This document shows positions 1-6,000 of a DNA stretch of 6,709 nt, in pieces. Position 1 is the first letter of the stretch. The number at the start of each line of letters is the position of its first letter. The stretch covers positions 1-6,709 of the forward strand of contig SLGS01000094.1 in NCBI GenBank assembly GCA_007136565.1, read 5' to 3'. The stretch is from Clostridia bacterium. GTDB taxonomy: Bacteria > Bacillota > Sulfobacillia > SLMV01. Below the pieces are notes generated by a model that saw nothing but the letters and a program-made list of their open reading frames with translations, was not told the DNA's origin and did not search any database. Position numbers and translations under genes: made by a program.

Positions 1-1
1 C

Positions 2-2326
2 ATCGTGAGTCTGTTGCGAGGTGACGGGCCCACTCGACCCGCGAGGGAGGGTGGCGTTTTCGTCGTAGGTGATGCGGACCAGTCCATCTATCGGTTCCGA
101 GGGGCTGACGTAGAGATATTCAGATCGGCGGGGCGAAAGCTCGAAGAATTTGGAGCACACAGGGTGCACCTGAATACGAATTTCCGAAGCGTCCCGGGAT
201 TGGTCGAGAGGGCAAATGCCGTATTCTCGACGCAATTTGCCGACTATCTCGCCCTGGCTTCGGATCCCGCCGCGGAGATTTCCACGGAGATTCCCGTGGA
301 GTTTCTCGTCCTAGCCCGGCCCGGTCGCAAGAAGGTGATAGCGGATTTTCGCCGCAGGCAGGCCGAGGTCATCGTCGATCGGGTTCAGGCCTATCTGGAT
401 GCGGGGAAATCCCCGGAGGAGATCGCAATCCTCGGTCGCGGAATGAATTCCCTCCAACCGTGTGCTCGGGCACTTGCTTCTCGAGGACTTCCCTACAAAG
501 TCGCGGGCGGGAGGGGGTTTTTCGATTCCGAGGAGATATCCGATATAAGGGCTCTCTTGCACTGGATCGCCGATGCCGAGGATGACATTTCCCTGGCCGC
601 GCTACTGAGATCACCTTTCTTTTCCCTCGACGACGAAACCATTCTCGACCTGTCCCGTGAATCGGGTAAATCGCTTTGGAGTGCCCTTCGAGCCCGGGTC
701 GACGAAAACGACTCCCGGGCATCTCGCTGTGCCGCCACGCTATCGACCTGGAGGGAATGGATGGCAGTCCTTTCTCCCGGGGACCTGATGGCGACCATCC
801 TCGACACCACGTTTTATCGGGAGAGCATCTCCTCGCATCCGTGGTCGGGAGAAACCCTCGAAAACCTCGAGCGCGTCATCGCTGTTGCCCATCGCATGAA
901 TCGCGATGAGGGCACGGGAGTGGCGGAACTGGCCAGGCGCTTTGACATGCTCGCGACCGCGGGGATGGATGACGATGCCTCCGGGGGCGCGGAGGTGGAC
1001 GAGGAAGTACTGATATCCACCGTCCATCGAGCCAAGGGGCTCGAATTCGATACAGTGATCATACCCGACGCCTGTTCCAGCAATTCGTGGAAGGCCCCGG
1101 ATTTCGTACTCAGAAAGGGTATGGGCCTGGCCATGAGGCTCCCGGATCGCAAGGGCCCATTCTTCTCGGATCTCTCCGAAGAGGACAAAACCCTGGATGC
1201 CGAGGAAGAAAAGCGAATCTTCTACGTCGCGTGTACGAGGGCAGAGAGGGAGTTGATCCTGGTTGGCGGGGGAAAGGAAGAGCCCCCGAACCTCGAGGAA
1301 GGGATCTTGGATCCGGGGTATTTCTCCAAGGGAAGCTATTTTTTGGCATATAGCACTGGCCTGCGCGAGACGGAGGACGGAAGGGTTCGACTTACCCACG
1401 TTCCGTTGGAGGATCTCGAAAACCGGGGGGGATCCGGATCATCCGCCGGCTATCACAGGGAAGGAGTCCGGGATCTAATCGATCGTTTCGAGCGCATCAC
1501 CGGTTCCCGGCGCCCCGACGGGGTATCTCCCGGCCAGCCCGTCGGGGCCAGGACGTACTCGGTTACATCGCTTATGGATTACGATAGATGCCCACGATTA
1601 TACCTCCTACGCCATCGATTGGGTTGGCCGGAGTTATCGTCCCGAGGTGGCGAAAGCATCGCGGGTAGCCCGGGTGAATTGCCGGTGGATCCGATGACCT
1701 TCGGAACACTGGTCCATCGTGCCTGCGAATTGTTGGTTGGGCGTGAGGCGGAAGCGGCCGTGGACGCAGCCCTCGCGGAGGCGGGTTTGAGCCCCGAAAT
1801 CGGGAGGATAGCGCCGGTTAAGAATAGGATGCTCGAACTGGTGGGATCATTTTCGCGAAGCGATTCTTTCCGGGCCTTCTCCGACGCGTATGCCCGCGGA
1901 TTGGCGGAGAGCGAATGGAGTTTCCTGCACCCCGTACCGGGGATGCGGGAACGATACCTTTCGGGGAAAATCGACGGTATCTTCAGGGGGGACTCCACGG
2001 ACTGGATAGTCATCGACTACAAGTCGGATCGAGTGGGCGCGGACGATGTACCCGAGCGAGCCGTATCCTATGAGTTCCAGATGAGGTTGTACCGATGGGT
2101 GGTCATCGCGACCCTCGGTGACGTCGAGGAGACGGGGCTATATTTCCTGCATCCGGGAACTTGGTACCGGCTCCCCGGGGAGGAATCGCCCGGATCCATG
2201 ATAGACCGGGTGAAGGGAATGATCGAGCACATTGAGACCTCGGACGACGAGGGAAGATTCCCAGCCGCTCCGGGGGAACACTGCGCCTGGTGCGGGTTCG
2301 AATATCATTGTTCAAACCTGCGTTGA
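2..2326 (+). CDS. UvrD/RecB-family helicase fused to Fe-S PD-(D/E)XK nuclease, 5' partial
   Basis: ATP-dependent DNA helicase-nuclease of the AddA/AdnAB/RecB type, expected to unwind and resect DNA ends in recombinational repair. The reading frame is open to the left edge, and the codon before the GTG at 5 fits the family, so the gene starts upstream; Walker A and DExx motifs are outside the window. Numbering from the GTG at 5, visible motifs are the GDADQSIYRFRGAD block (motif III) near residue 22, LNTNFRS (motif IV), STVHRAKGLEF (motif V, 338-348) and EEEKRIFYVACTRAEREL (motif VI, 400-417). The C-terminal nuclease domain (about 518-773) shows H571, D657, the DYK triad D671/K673, and Q692/Y696. 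Cysteines 529, 760, 763 and 769 have the C...C-x2-C-x5-C spacing of the 4Fe-4S cluster in AddB- and Cas4-type nucleases. A generic UvrD helicase would lack this domain. Family assignment is secure; the exact member (AddA, AdnA, AdnB or a stand-alone relative) is not. Confidence 0.93.
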   Translation: MVSLLRGDGPTRPAREGGVFVVGDADQSIYRFRGADVEIFRSAGRKLEEFGAHRVHLNTNFRSVPGLVERANAVFSTQFADYLALASDPAAEISTEIPVEFLVLARPGRKKVIADFRRRQAEVIVDRVQAYLDAGKSPEEIAILGRGMNSLQPCARALASRGLPYKVAGGRGFFDSEEISDIRALLHWIADAEDDISLAALLRSPFFSLDDETILDLSRESGKSLWSALRARVDENDSRASRCAATLSTWREWMAVLSPGDLMATILDTTFYRESISSHPWSGETLENLERVIAVAHRMNRDEGTGVAELARRFDMLATAGMDDDASGGAEVDEEVLISTVHRAKGLEFDTVIIPDACSSNSWKAPDFVLRKGMGLAMRLPDRKGPFFSDLSEEDKTLDAEEEKRIFYVACTRAERELILVGGGKEEPPNLEEGILDPGYFSKGSYFLAYSTGLRETEDGRVRLTHVPLEDLENRGGSGSSAGYHREGVRDLIDRFERITGSRRPDGVSPGQPVGARTYSVTSLMDYDRCPRLYLLRHRLGWPELSSRGGESIAGSPGELPVDPMTFGTLVHRACELLVGREAEAAVDAALAEAGLSPEIGRIAPVKNRMLELVGSFSRSDSFRAFSDAYARGLAESEWSFLHPVPGMRERYLSGKIDGIFRGDSTDWIVIDYKSDRVGADDVPERAVSYEFQMRLYRWVVIATLGDVEETGLYFLHPGTWYRLPGEESPGSMIDRVKGMIEHIETSDDEGRFPAAPGEHCAWCGFEYHCSNLR

Positions 2327-2329
2327 TCC

Positions 2330-2364
2330 CATCGCCCGGGAAGGGCGCGAAGGCCCGGGCGATG
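2330..2364. terminator. Hairpin between convergent genes, possible bidirectional terminator
   Basis: CATCGCCCGGG at 2330-2340 is perfectly complementary to CCCGGGCGATG at 2354-2364, giving an 11 bp GC-rich stem with a 13-base loop. It starts four bases after the helicase-nuclease stop and ends ten bases before the 3' end of the convergent glycosyltransferase gene, where a shared terminator would sit. There is no clear T-run on either side, so it may be a weak intrinsic terminator, a transcript-end stabiliser, or assisted by Rho. Confidence 0.55.
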
Positions 2365-2373
2365 TCCCGCCAA

Positions 2374-3108
2374 TCAGTCGGACGCGGCCTTGCGCGCGGG
2401 GGGCTCGAAGACATCCAGGGGCGTATCGATCCTTCCAAGGTTACGCTTCGCCCATCGCGGATAATAACCGAGATAAGCGGCCATGACCTCCTTGTACATG
2501 ATTAACCTCCGGGCGAACCCGGGCAGTAGTCCATACTTTTCTTCTTTCATGACGTGGCTCACTCCCCGCCATGGTACTTGGATATGCCCTGGTCCCAGAT
2601 CCCGAGCGTACCGGGTCATGAATACCTCGATCCCAAACCTCAGCGGGGTAATGTCGGGTAATAGATTCAAAAAGCGCCTGCTCAGCACCCTCTGTCCATT
2701 GAGGATTGAAAACCATTTCTGAACTGCGTCCACGGGAGCCCTGGCTCGATGGAACTGGGCCACGGTCATCAGGTGCGTGGGGTTCTCGGTGATCGGTTCC
2801 AGAAGGGATTCGAGGTGTTCCGTCTTCAGCCCCAATAGATCCGCATCGATGAATGCCACTGCATCGGAGTCCGGAACCCGGTGCAATCCGCTTTGAAGCG
2901 CGGCGGCTTTTCCTAGGTTGGTCGGATGACGGATGCCCGCCACGGGTCTAGCGAGAATTTCGTTCCACGTATCGTCGGTGGATCCATCGTCTACGACCAC
3001 CACGAGATCGAATAGATCCGAAGATACCAGTGTATCTAGCACCGTCCCGATTCGGGGTTCTTCGTTGTGAGCCGGAACTATAGCGGATGTCTTGACCTTC
3101 ACTTTCAC
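2374..3108 (-). CDS. Family 2 glycosyltransferase (GT-A fold)
   Basis: Predicted inverting glycosyltransferase that moves a sugar from a nucleotide-sugar donor; the acceptor cannot be told from sequence. The protein is 244 residues. The N-terminal GT-A domain is clear: AIVPAHNEEPRIGTVL from residue 9, VVVDDGSTDDT at 37-47 (nucleotide binding), NLGKAAALQSGL at 64-75, and the metal-binding DxD within FIDADLLGL (D88, D90). An NGQRVLSRR segment further on resembles the acceptor-loop region of DPM1-like enzymes. No transmembrane segment is visible, so it is probably cytosolic or peripheral. GTG at 3108 directly follows an in-frame stop. A second GTG at 3102 lies better spaced from the GGGAGG ribosome site and is an equally possible start. 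The neighbours do not reveal the pathway; a role in envelope polysaccharide or glycolipid synthesis is inference. Confidence 0.88.
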   Translation of the reverse strand: MKVKVKTSAIVPAHNEEPRIGTVLDTLVSSDLFDLVVVVDDGSTDDTWNEILARPVAGIRHPTNLGKAAALQSGLHRVPDSDAVAFIDADLLGLKTEHLESLLEPITENPTHLMTVAQFHRARAPVDAVQKWFSILNGQRVLSRRFLNLLPDITPLRFGIEVFMTRYARDLGPGHIQVPWRGVSHVMKEEKYGLLPGFARRLIMYKEVMAAYLGYYPRWAKRNLGRIDTPLDVFEPPARKAASD

Positions 3109-3112
3109 TCAT

Positions 3113-3118
3113 CCTCCC
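3113..3118 (-). promoter_or_regulatory. Ribosome binding site of the glycosyltransferase gene
   Basis: Read on the minus strand this is GGGAGG. It lies 4 bases from GTG 3108 and 10 bases from GTG 3102, so both starts are somewhat off the ideal spacing. An out-of-frame ATG immediately follows it at 3112, but that frame overlaps the glycosyltransferase and codes nothing recognisable. Confidence 0.6.
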
Positions 3119-3242
3119 ACCCGCGTGCCTCCAGGGGCGCGCGACCATTCCGTTATCTATCCCCGTTCTTTGGGTCGGGGCGTTTCCCTGCCGGGCATTC
3201 CCGATCGGTGTCTTATCTCCATCCGCTATCCCGTCTTTGCGC

Positions 3243-3266
3243 CGACATGATCCGGGTATGATGTCG
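3243..3266. repeat. Imperfect inverted repeat in the glycosyltransferase leader
   Basis: CGACAT at 3243-3248 pairs with ATGTCG at 3261-3266. After one mismatch (3249/3260) two further pairs form (3250-3251 with 3258-3259), leaving a six-base loop CCGGGT. It lies about 135 bases upstream of the glycosyltransferase start. It could be a dimeric regulator site or an RNA hairpin; no known operator family is recognised. Confidence 0.35.
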
Positions 3267-3340
3267 TGCTCCCTTTGTCGTCGGGATGCAACTGAGCCGT
3301 TAATCCGGAACGTGGAGATCGGATTCGACGTCAGCTCTTT

Positions 3341-3355
3341 ACCCCGGGATGGGGT
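3341..3355. other. Small hairpin next to the DUF4349 terminator
   Basis: ACCCC at 3341-3345 pairs with GGGGT at 3351-3355 around a five-base loop. It lies just beyond the stronger hairpin at 3364-3389 as transcribed from the DUF4349 gene, and its GGGGT could alternatively pair with the ACCCC of that hairpin. Function is unknown; it may add to termination. Confidence 0.3.
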
Positions 3356-3363
3356 CATAAAGC

Positions 3364-3389
3364 ATAACCCCCGCCGAGACGGGGGTTAT
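3364..3389 (-). terminator. Likely terminator of the DUF4349 gene
   Basis: ATAACCCCCG at 3364-3373 and CGGGGGTTAT at 3380-3389 form a perfect 10 bp stem with a six-base loop. On the minus strand it begins 39 bases past the DUF4349 stop codon. The bases following the stem on that strand (GCTTTATG) are only modestly T-rich, so termination strength is uncertain, but position and symmetry are right for an intrinsic terminator. Confidence 0.65.
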
Positions 3390-3428
3390 CTATGGGCTAG
3401 GGACAGATCCGGTTCGCATTGTTTGAGC

Positions 3429-4331
3429 TCAGAAGATGCTTGAACCCCAGCGGCGATAGATCAGAAGCACGAGGATCAGCAAGATCCCGAGGACTACCAG
3501 GGCGGGCAGAGCTGTCGCGATCCCGATGAGGGCGGTGGCCACGGCATTAAGGATCCAATTGGCACCCCGGATGAACGAAGAGACGACTCGGGATCCAAAA
3601 TTATCGAATCCCGTAGCCTTTATGGCCGTTGTGGCCAGGGTTTCGGGTTGTATACTGATGCTGTAGGTGGAGTACGCTATCCTGTCGTCTAGGTACCTCA
3701 GCCGCCCGGACAGGGAGTCGATTTGGCTTCTCACGTCGTTCAACTGGCGCCTGACCGCCAACATATCCTCGACTTCCTCGGCCCTCTCCAGGATCCGGCG
3801 GAGGGCTTCTTCTTCGCTTCTTAGATTGTCCAGCCGGGCGGTCAGATCGATGTGTTCTTCGGTAACATCGTTGACCCAGGTTCTACTATGGGTAACGACC
3901 CCCATCCGGTGGAGTTCCGTTGTTAGGTTATCGAAGTTCTCCTGGGGTATCCGTACGGTGAGGCTTATCCGCGGCAATTGATCCCTTTGATATTTTTGTA
4001 GGGTGGAATCGCTGACATAGCCCCCCATTTCCTCGATCAAGTCTACGATCTCGGCCATGGTTTCCTCCGGGGAGGGACCGCCCAGGGTTATTTCACCATT
4101 TTTGATCTGTTTTTGCCCGGCGGTATCGGCATCGATGACACCGACGTCGCCGGCCTCTTCTCGGGATGCCCTGTCCCGATCATCGGCGGGAGCTTCGGCC
4201 ATATCCCTATCGGCCGGCTCTGGAACGGCCGGGGAAGAGCCGGAATCCGATTGTGGAGCAGCACCGCAGGCGCTGACGATGAAGATTAGTGCCAACATCA
4301 CGGCTACGGTGGTGTATGCGCGTCGAGCCAT
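3429..4331 (-). CDS. DUF4349 family lipoprotein with coiled coil and C-terminal membrane anchor
   Basis: Envelope protein of the DUF4349 family; no enzymatic role is known for the family. Numbering from ATG 4331 (300 residues): a signal peptide with RR near the start and a hydrophobic core ends in the lipobox V19-S-A-C22, predicting lipidation at C22. A low-complexity acidic linker follows to about residue 70, then the DUF4349 domain (about 74-230) with its typical DVTEEHIDLTARLDNL segment and a charged coiled coil (about 164-218). A hydrophobic helix (about 266-292) followed by YRRW anchors the C-terminus with a short cytosolic tail. GTG 4343 could extend the protein by four residues, but a ribosome-like GGTGG eight bases before ATG 4331 favours the shorter form. 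It is divergent from the imuB operon and shares its upstream region; no clear promoter of its own was found. Confidence 0.88.
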   Translation of the reverse strand: MARRAYTTVAVMLALIFIVSACGAAPQSDSGSSPAVPEPADRDMAEAPADDRDRASREEAGDVGVIDADTAGQKQIKNGEITLGGPSPEETMAEIVDLIEEMGGYVSDSTLQKYQRDQLPRISLTVRIPQENFDNLTTELHRMGVVTHSRTWVNDVTEEHIDLTARLDNLRSEEEALRRILERAEEVEDMLAVRRQLNDVRSQIDSLSGRLRYLDDRIAYSTYSISIQPETLATTAIKATGFDNFGSRVVSSFIRGANWILNAVATALIGIATALPALVVLGILLILVLLIYRRWGSSIF

Positions 4332-4435
4332 ATTTACCGCCACCCTTTCGTCGGTGGAACCGCTCGGGCTTCAATCTATGATTCGAGACGAAGTGTTCAC
4401 CCATAAGTTCCCCGTTTTGCGATCCATGTTCCTTC

Positions 4436-4464
4436 TTGACTGTTGATGAGTGCCCATTTATCAT
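4436..4464 (+). promoter_or_regulatory. Sigma-A/sigma-70 promoter of the imuB operon
   Basis: TTGACT (4436-4441) and TATCAT (4459-4464) each match the consensus at five of six positions and are separated by exactly 17 bases. Transcription would begin near 4471, directly before the SOS box and about 34 bases before the chosen ATG. This placement also argues against any start codon at 4436 or 4463. Confidence 0.8.
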
Positions 4465-4475
4465 GGGCTTTACCA

Positions 4476-4487
4476 GAACAAATGTTC
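4476..4487 (+). promoter_or_regulatory. LexA operator (SOS box)
   Basis: GAACAAATGTTC is a perfect GAAC-N4-GTTC palindrome, the core of the Gram-positive/actinobacterial LexA box (CGAAC-N4-GTTCG; the right-hand G is also present here, the left flank is A). It lies at about +5 to +16 relative to the predicted transcription start, where bound LexA would block initiation. Together with the downstream imuB-dnaE2 genes this indicates DNA-damage induction. Confidence 0.85.
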
Positions 4488-4490
4488 GAT

Positions 4491-4496
4491 GGGGGG
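4491..4496 (+). promoter_or_regulatory. Ribosome binding site that sets the imuB start
   Basis: A run of six G at 4491-4496 followed by TG lies eight bases upstream of ATG 4505. No comparable site precedes the in-frame TTG 4436 or ATG 4463, and GTG 4496 overlaps this G-run itself. Confidence 0.65.
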
Positions 4497-4504
4497 TGCT
4501 CGCC

Positions 4505-5704
4505 ATGCCCGTGATCGCTATGGTGTTGGAAGGATTTTACGCCGGGTTGCATCGGGAGATCTTCGATACCGGAAGGGATCCCCTGATCCTGGTTCGGGGG
4601 TCGGAAATCGCCGATGTTTGTCCGCGATCTTACAGGTCGGGGGTACGGCGTCGCATGAAGGTTTCCGAAGGGAGATTTCGCCTCCCCGGGGCCTTGGTTC
4701 GAGAGTTGGATCCCGATAATTACGGTCCAGACGTAGAGATGCTCGCAACCGCATGCGCCGATATTTCTCCGGGTGTCGAAGCGGTTAGTCCCGATTGCGT
4801 TTTCGCGGATATAGGGGACGAGGATGGTCTCGATTTTGTTCGTCGCTTGGTGAAACGGTTGCCGCGGGGGGTGGGGTACGGTGTTCGCGTAGGAGTTGGT
4901 CGCGGGAAGTTCACCGCGGATTTGGCCCTGAACCGAGCGATGCGCGAATCCGCGAATCCCCGCTACATCGGGGGGTGGATGTATTCGATGTATTCCATCG
5001 CGACGGAACGAGGTGATGAGGGTGTGGCCGGGTTGTCTCCATCTCTATCGGGGCTCATCCCCCGGTCAATACTATCTGACCTCGAGCGACTGGGTCTTTC
5101 CACCTTTGGAGATATTGCCGATATGCCCACGGAAATCCTGGATGACCGATTCGGATTCGAGTGGGCGAGGCGGATTGCCGCCTGGTCCAGGGGCGAAGAT
5201 ATTACCGTCGTTTCCCCCAACTATCCCCCTCCCCGCAAAATGCGCCGCAGGGACGTGGAAGATTGGCGGTACGAGGCGGTCAAGAAGGGATCGATGGGAG
5301 ACCTCGAGCGGATGTCCCGGGAGCTGGAGAGCGATGGATTAGCCGCGGGGGAAATGGTTTTGTATCTCCTGGAGCGCGTGGGAGGCTGGAAGCGCCGCGG
5401 ACGCATTTTCCCGGGTCCCAGGACTAATCGCGTTTTCCTGGAGTCTGCGCTGAATTACCTCTGGTCGGATATTGAGTGCACGGATCCCCTGGAATACCGC
5501 CTTGAACTCCGCGACTTGAATCCGGGGAAGTTATCCCAGAGATCCCTTTGGGATGGACGGGATGTCGCCCGCGAAGATCTCGAGGATTTGATCACCGACC
5601 TGAGTAGGAAACATAGGGGACGCGTAACCTTTTGGGGCGAGGAGATGAAAGTCAGCCGACGCGAGCGGGTACTGGAGTTTTGGGATCCCCTGAGGATGGG
5701 GTGA
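4505..5704 (+). CDS. imuB: ImuB-like inactive Y-family polymerase (mutasome scaffold)
   Basis: Homolog of Y-family translesion polymerases of the ImuB type, a non-catalytic adaptor linking the sliding clamp to DnaE2 in SOS mutagenesis. From ATG 4505 the protein has 399 residues. The N-terminal LEGFYAGLHR segment aligns with the DMDAFYASVE motif of DinB, but the first catalytic Asp is V7. The second motif, SPDCVFADI, keeps D97 but has C98 where DinB has the catalytic Glu. The GVGRGKFTADLA element (130-141) and a helix-hairpin-helix thumb (about 181-217) are conserved, followed by a little-finger-like region. QRSLW at 345-349 resembles the QLxLF beta-clamp motif. At 399 residues it is shorter than typical ImuB (about 500), lacking a long C-terminal tail. 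It heads the operon behind an SOS box, and its stop overlaps the next start. A divergent but active DinB is the alternative; the lost residues and neighbours speak against it. Confidence 0.87.
   Translation: MPVIAMVLEGFYAGLHREIFDTGRDPLILVRGSEIADVCPRSYRSGVRRRMKVSEGRFRLPGALVRELDPDNYGPDVEMLATACADISPGVEAVSPDCVFADIGDEDGLDFVRRLVKRLPRGVGYGVRVGVGRGKFTADLALNRAMRESANPRYIGGWMYSMYSIATERGDEGVAGLSPSLSGLIPRSILSDLERLGLSTFGDIADMPTEILDDRFGFEWARRIAAWSRGEDITVVSPNYPPPRKMRRRDVEDWRYEAVKKGSMGDLERMSRELESDGLAAGEMVLYLLERVGGWKRRGRIFPGPRTNRVFLESALNYLWSDIECTDPLEYRLELRDLNPGKLSQRSLWDGRDVAREDLEDLITDLSRKHRGRVTFWGEEMKVSRRERVLEFWDPLRMG
5692..5695 (+). promoter_or_regulatory. Ribosome binding site of the DUF6504-like gene, inside imuB
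   Basis: GAGG lies five bases before GTG 5701 and within the last codons of imuB. With the GTGA stop-start overlap it indicates translational coupling of the two genes and decides the start. Confidence 0.55.
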
Positions 5705-5964
5705 TCGGCTTGGGTTACTTGGTCAATAGGAGGCTGAGGGTAGATGTCTCTCCCGGGGGTGAACCGCAAGCCCTCCACCTGGGGTCCGGTCGAGTTGAGG
5801 TATCGAGAATCACCGAGACATGGCGGGATGTGGGGAGCTGGTGGTGTGGAGAACGGGAAAAGGTCTTTTATCGCTTGGAATGCGAGGAGGGCATTCTGGT
5901 GGAGATTTATCGGGAAACGCGGATTCCCGGGGGCGCCTGGATGCTTTACCGTATTTACGACTGA
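5701..5964 (+). CDS. DUF6504-like small protein of the imuB-dnaE2 cassette
   Basis: An 87-residue protein starting at GTG 5701, whose GTGA overlaps the imuB TGA by four bases. It resembles, by memory of the family, the DUF6504 proteins found beside or fused to ImuB-type polymerases: a basic N-terminus with short strands, a W41-x5-WW (47-48) aromatic motif, a YRLECEEG strand pair (57-64), and a C-terminal GAWMLYRIYD ending. No catalytic motif, signal peptide or membrane segment is visible. It probably folds as a small beta-rich domain. Position between imuB and dnaE2 suggests a part of, or tether in, the mutasome; that role is inference, as no function is established for the family that I know of. 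TTG 5710 is a weaker alternative start. That it is a real gene is supported by coupling, ribosome site and family-like composition. Confidence 0.8.
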   Translation: MIGLGYLVNRRLRVDVSPGGEPQALHLGSGRVEVSRITETWRDVGSWWCGEREKVFYRLECEEGILVEIYRETRIPGGAWMLYRIYD

Positions 5965-5989
5965 CCGTGACTTCGTCCCCGATCCCTGG

Positions 5990-5996
5990 GGGGTGA
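5990..5996 (+). promoter_or_regulatory. Ribosome binding site of dnaE2
   Basis: GGGGTGA closely matches the anti-Shine-Dalgarno complement GGAGGTGA and ends four bases before ATG 6001, supporting that start. The 36-base gap after the DUF6504-like stop contains no promoter, so dnaE2 is co-transcribed with imuB. Confidence 0.65.
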
Positions 5997-6000
5997 CATT

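Larger units (their letters stand above)
3109..3428. other. 320-base gap without a convincing gene
   Basis: This stretch separates the glycosyltransferase gene from the upstream, same-strand DUF4349 gene. Open frames crossing it on either strand give arginine-rich, low-complexity translations without ribosome sites or recognisable motifs. It holds a terminator-like hairpin at 3364-3389, a small hairpin at 3341-3355 and an imperfect 24-base dyad at 3243-3266. I found no good sigma-A promoter for the glycosyltransferase. The gap may be a long structured leader or simply non-coding DNA. Confidence 0.5.

Noticed and set aside
740..1399. 219-codon open frame on the minus strand inside the helicase-nuclease gene
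   Set aside because: Lies wholly within a strongly supported gene, has no recognisable motif, and is explained by the GC-rich codon use of the opposite strand.
3200..3300. Cyclic-di-GMP (GEMM) riboswitch-like words on the minus strand (GGCGCAAAG, then TAGCGG, then GATGG)
   Set aside because: The words occur in the right order, but the spacing between them is far too short, the GNRA tetraloop and GCAAACC are absent, and the hairpin loop is CCGG-type. Taken as chance similarity.
2948..3358. 136-codon minus-strand frame overlapping the glycosyltransferase start
   Set aside because: Overlaps the conserved GT-A N-terminus in another frame and gives an Arg/Gly-rich sequence without known domains. 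Its internal ATG at 3112 shares the ribosome site of the glycosyltransferase by chance.
3237..3443. 68-codon plus-strand frame with a C-x2-C-like start in the gap
   Set aside because: No ribosome site, runs through the terminator hairpin and into the 3' end of the DUF4349 gene; no further zinc-binding residues in a sensible pattern.
4436..4504. Longer imuB starting at TTG 4436 or ATG 4463
   Set aside because: This segment contains the -35, -10, predicted transcription start and SOS box. The ribosome site and the alignment to other Y-family N-termini fit ATG 4505.
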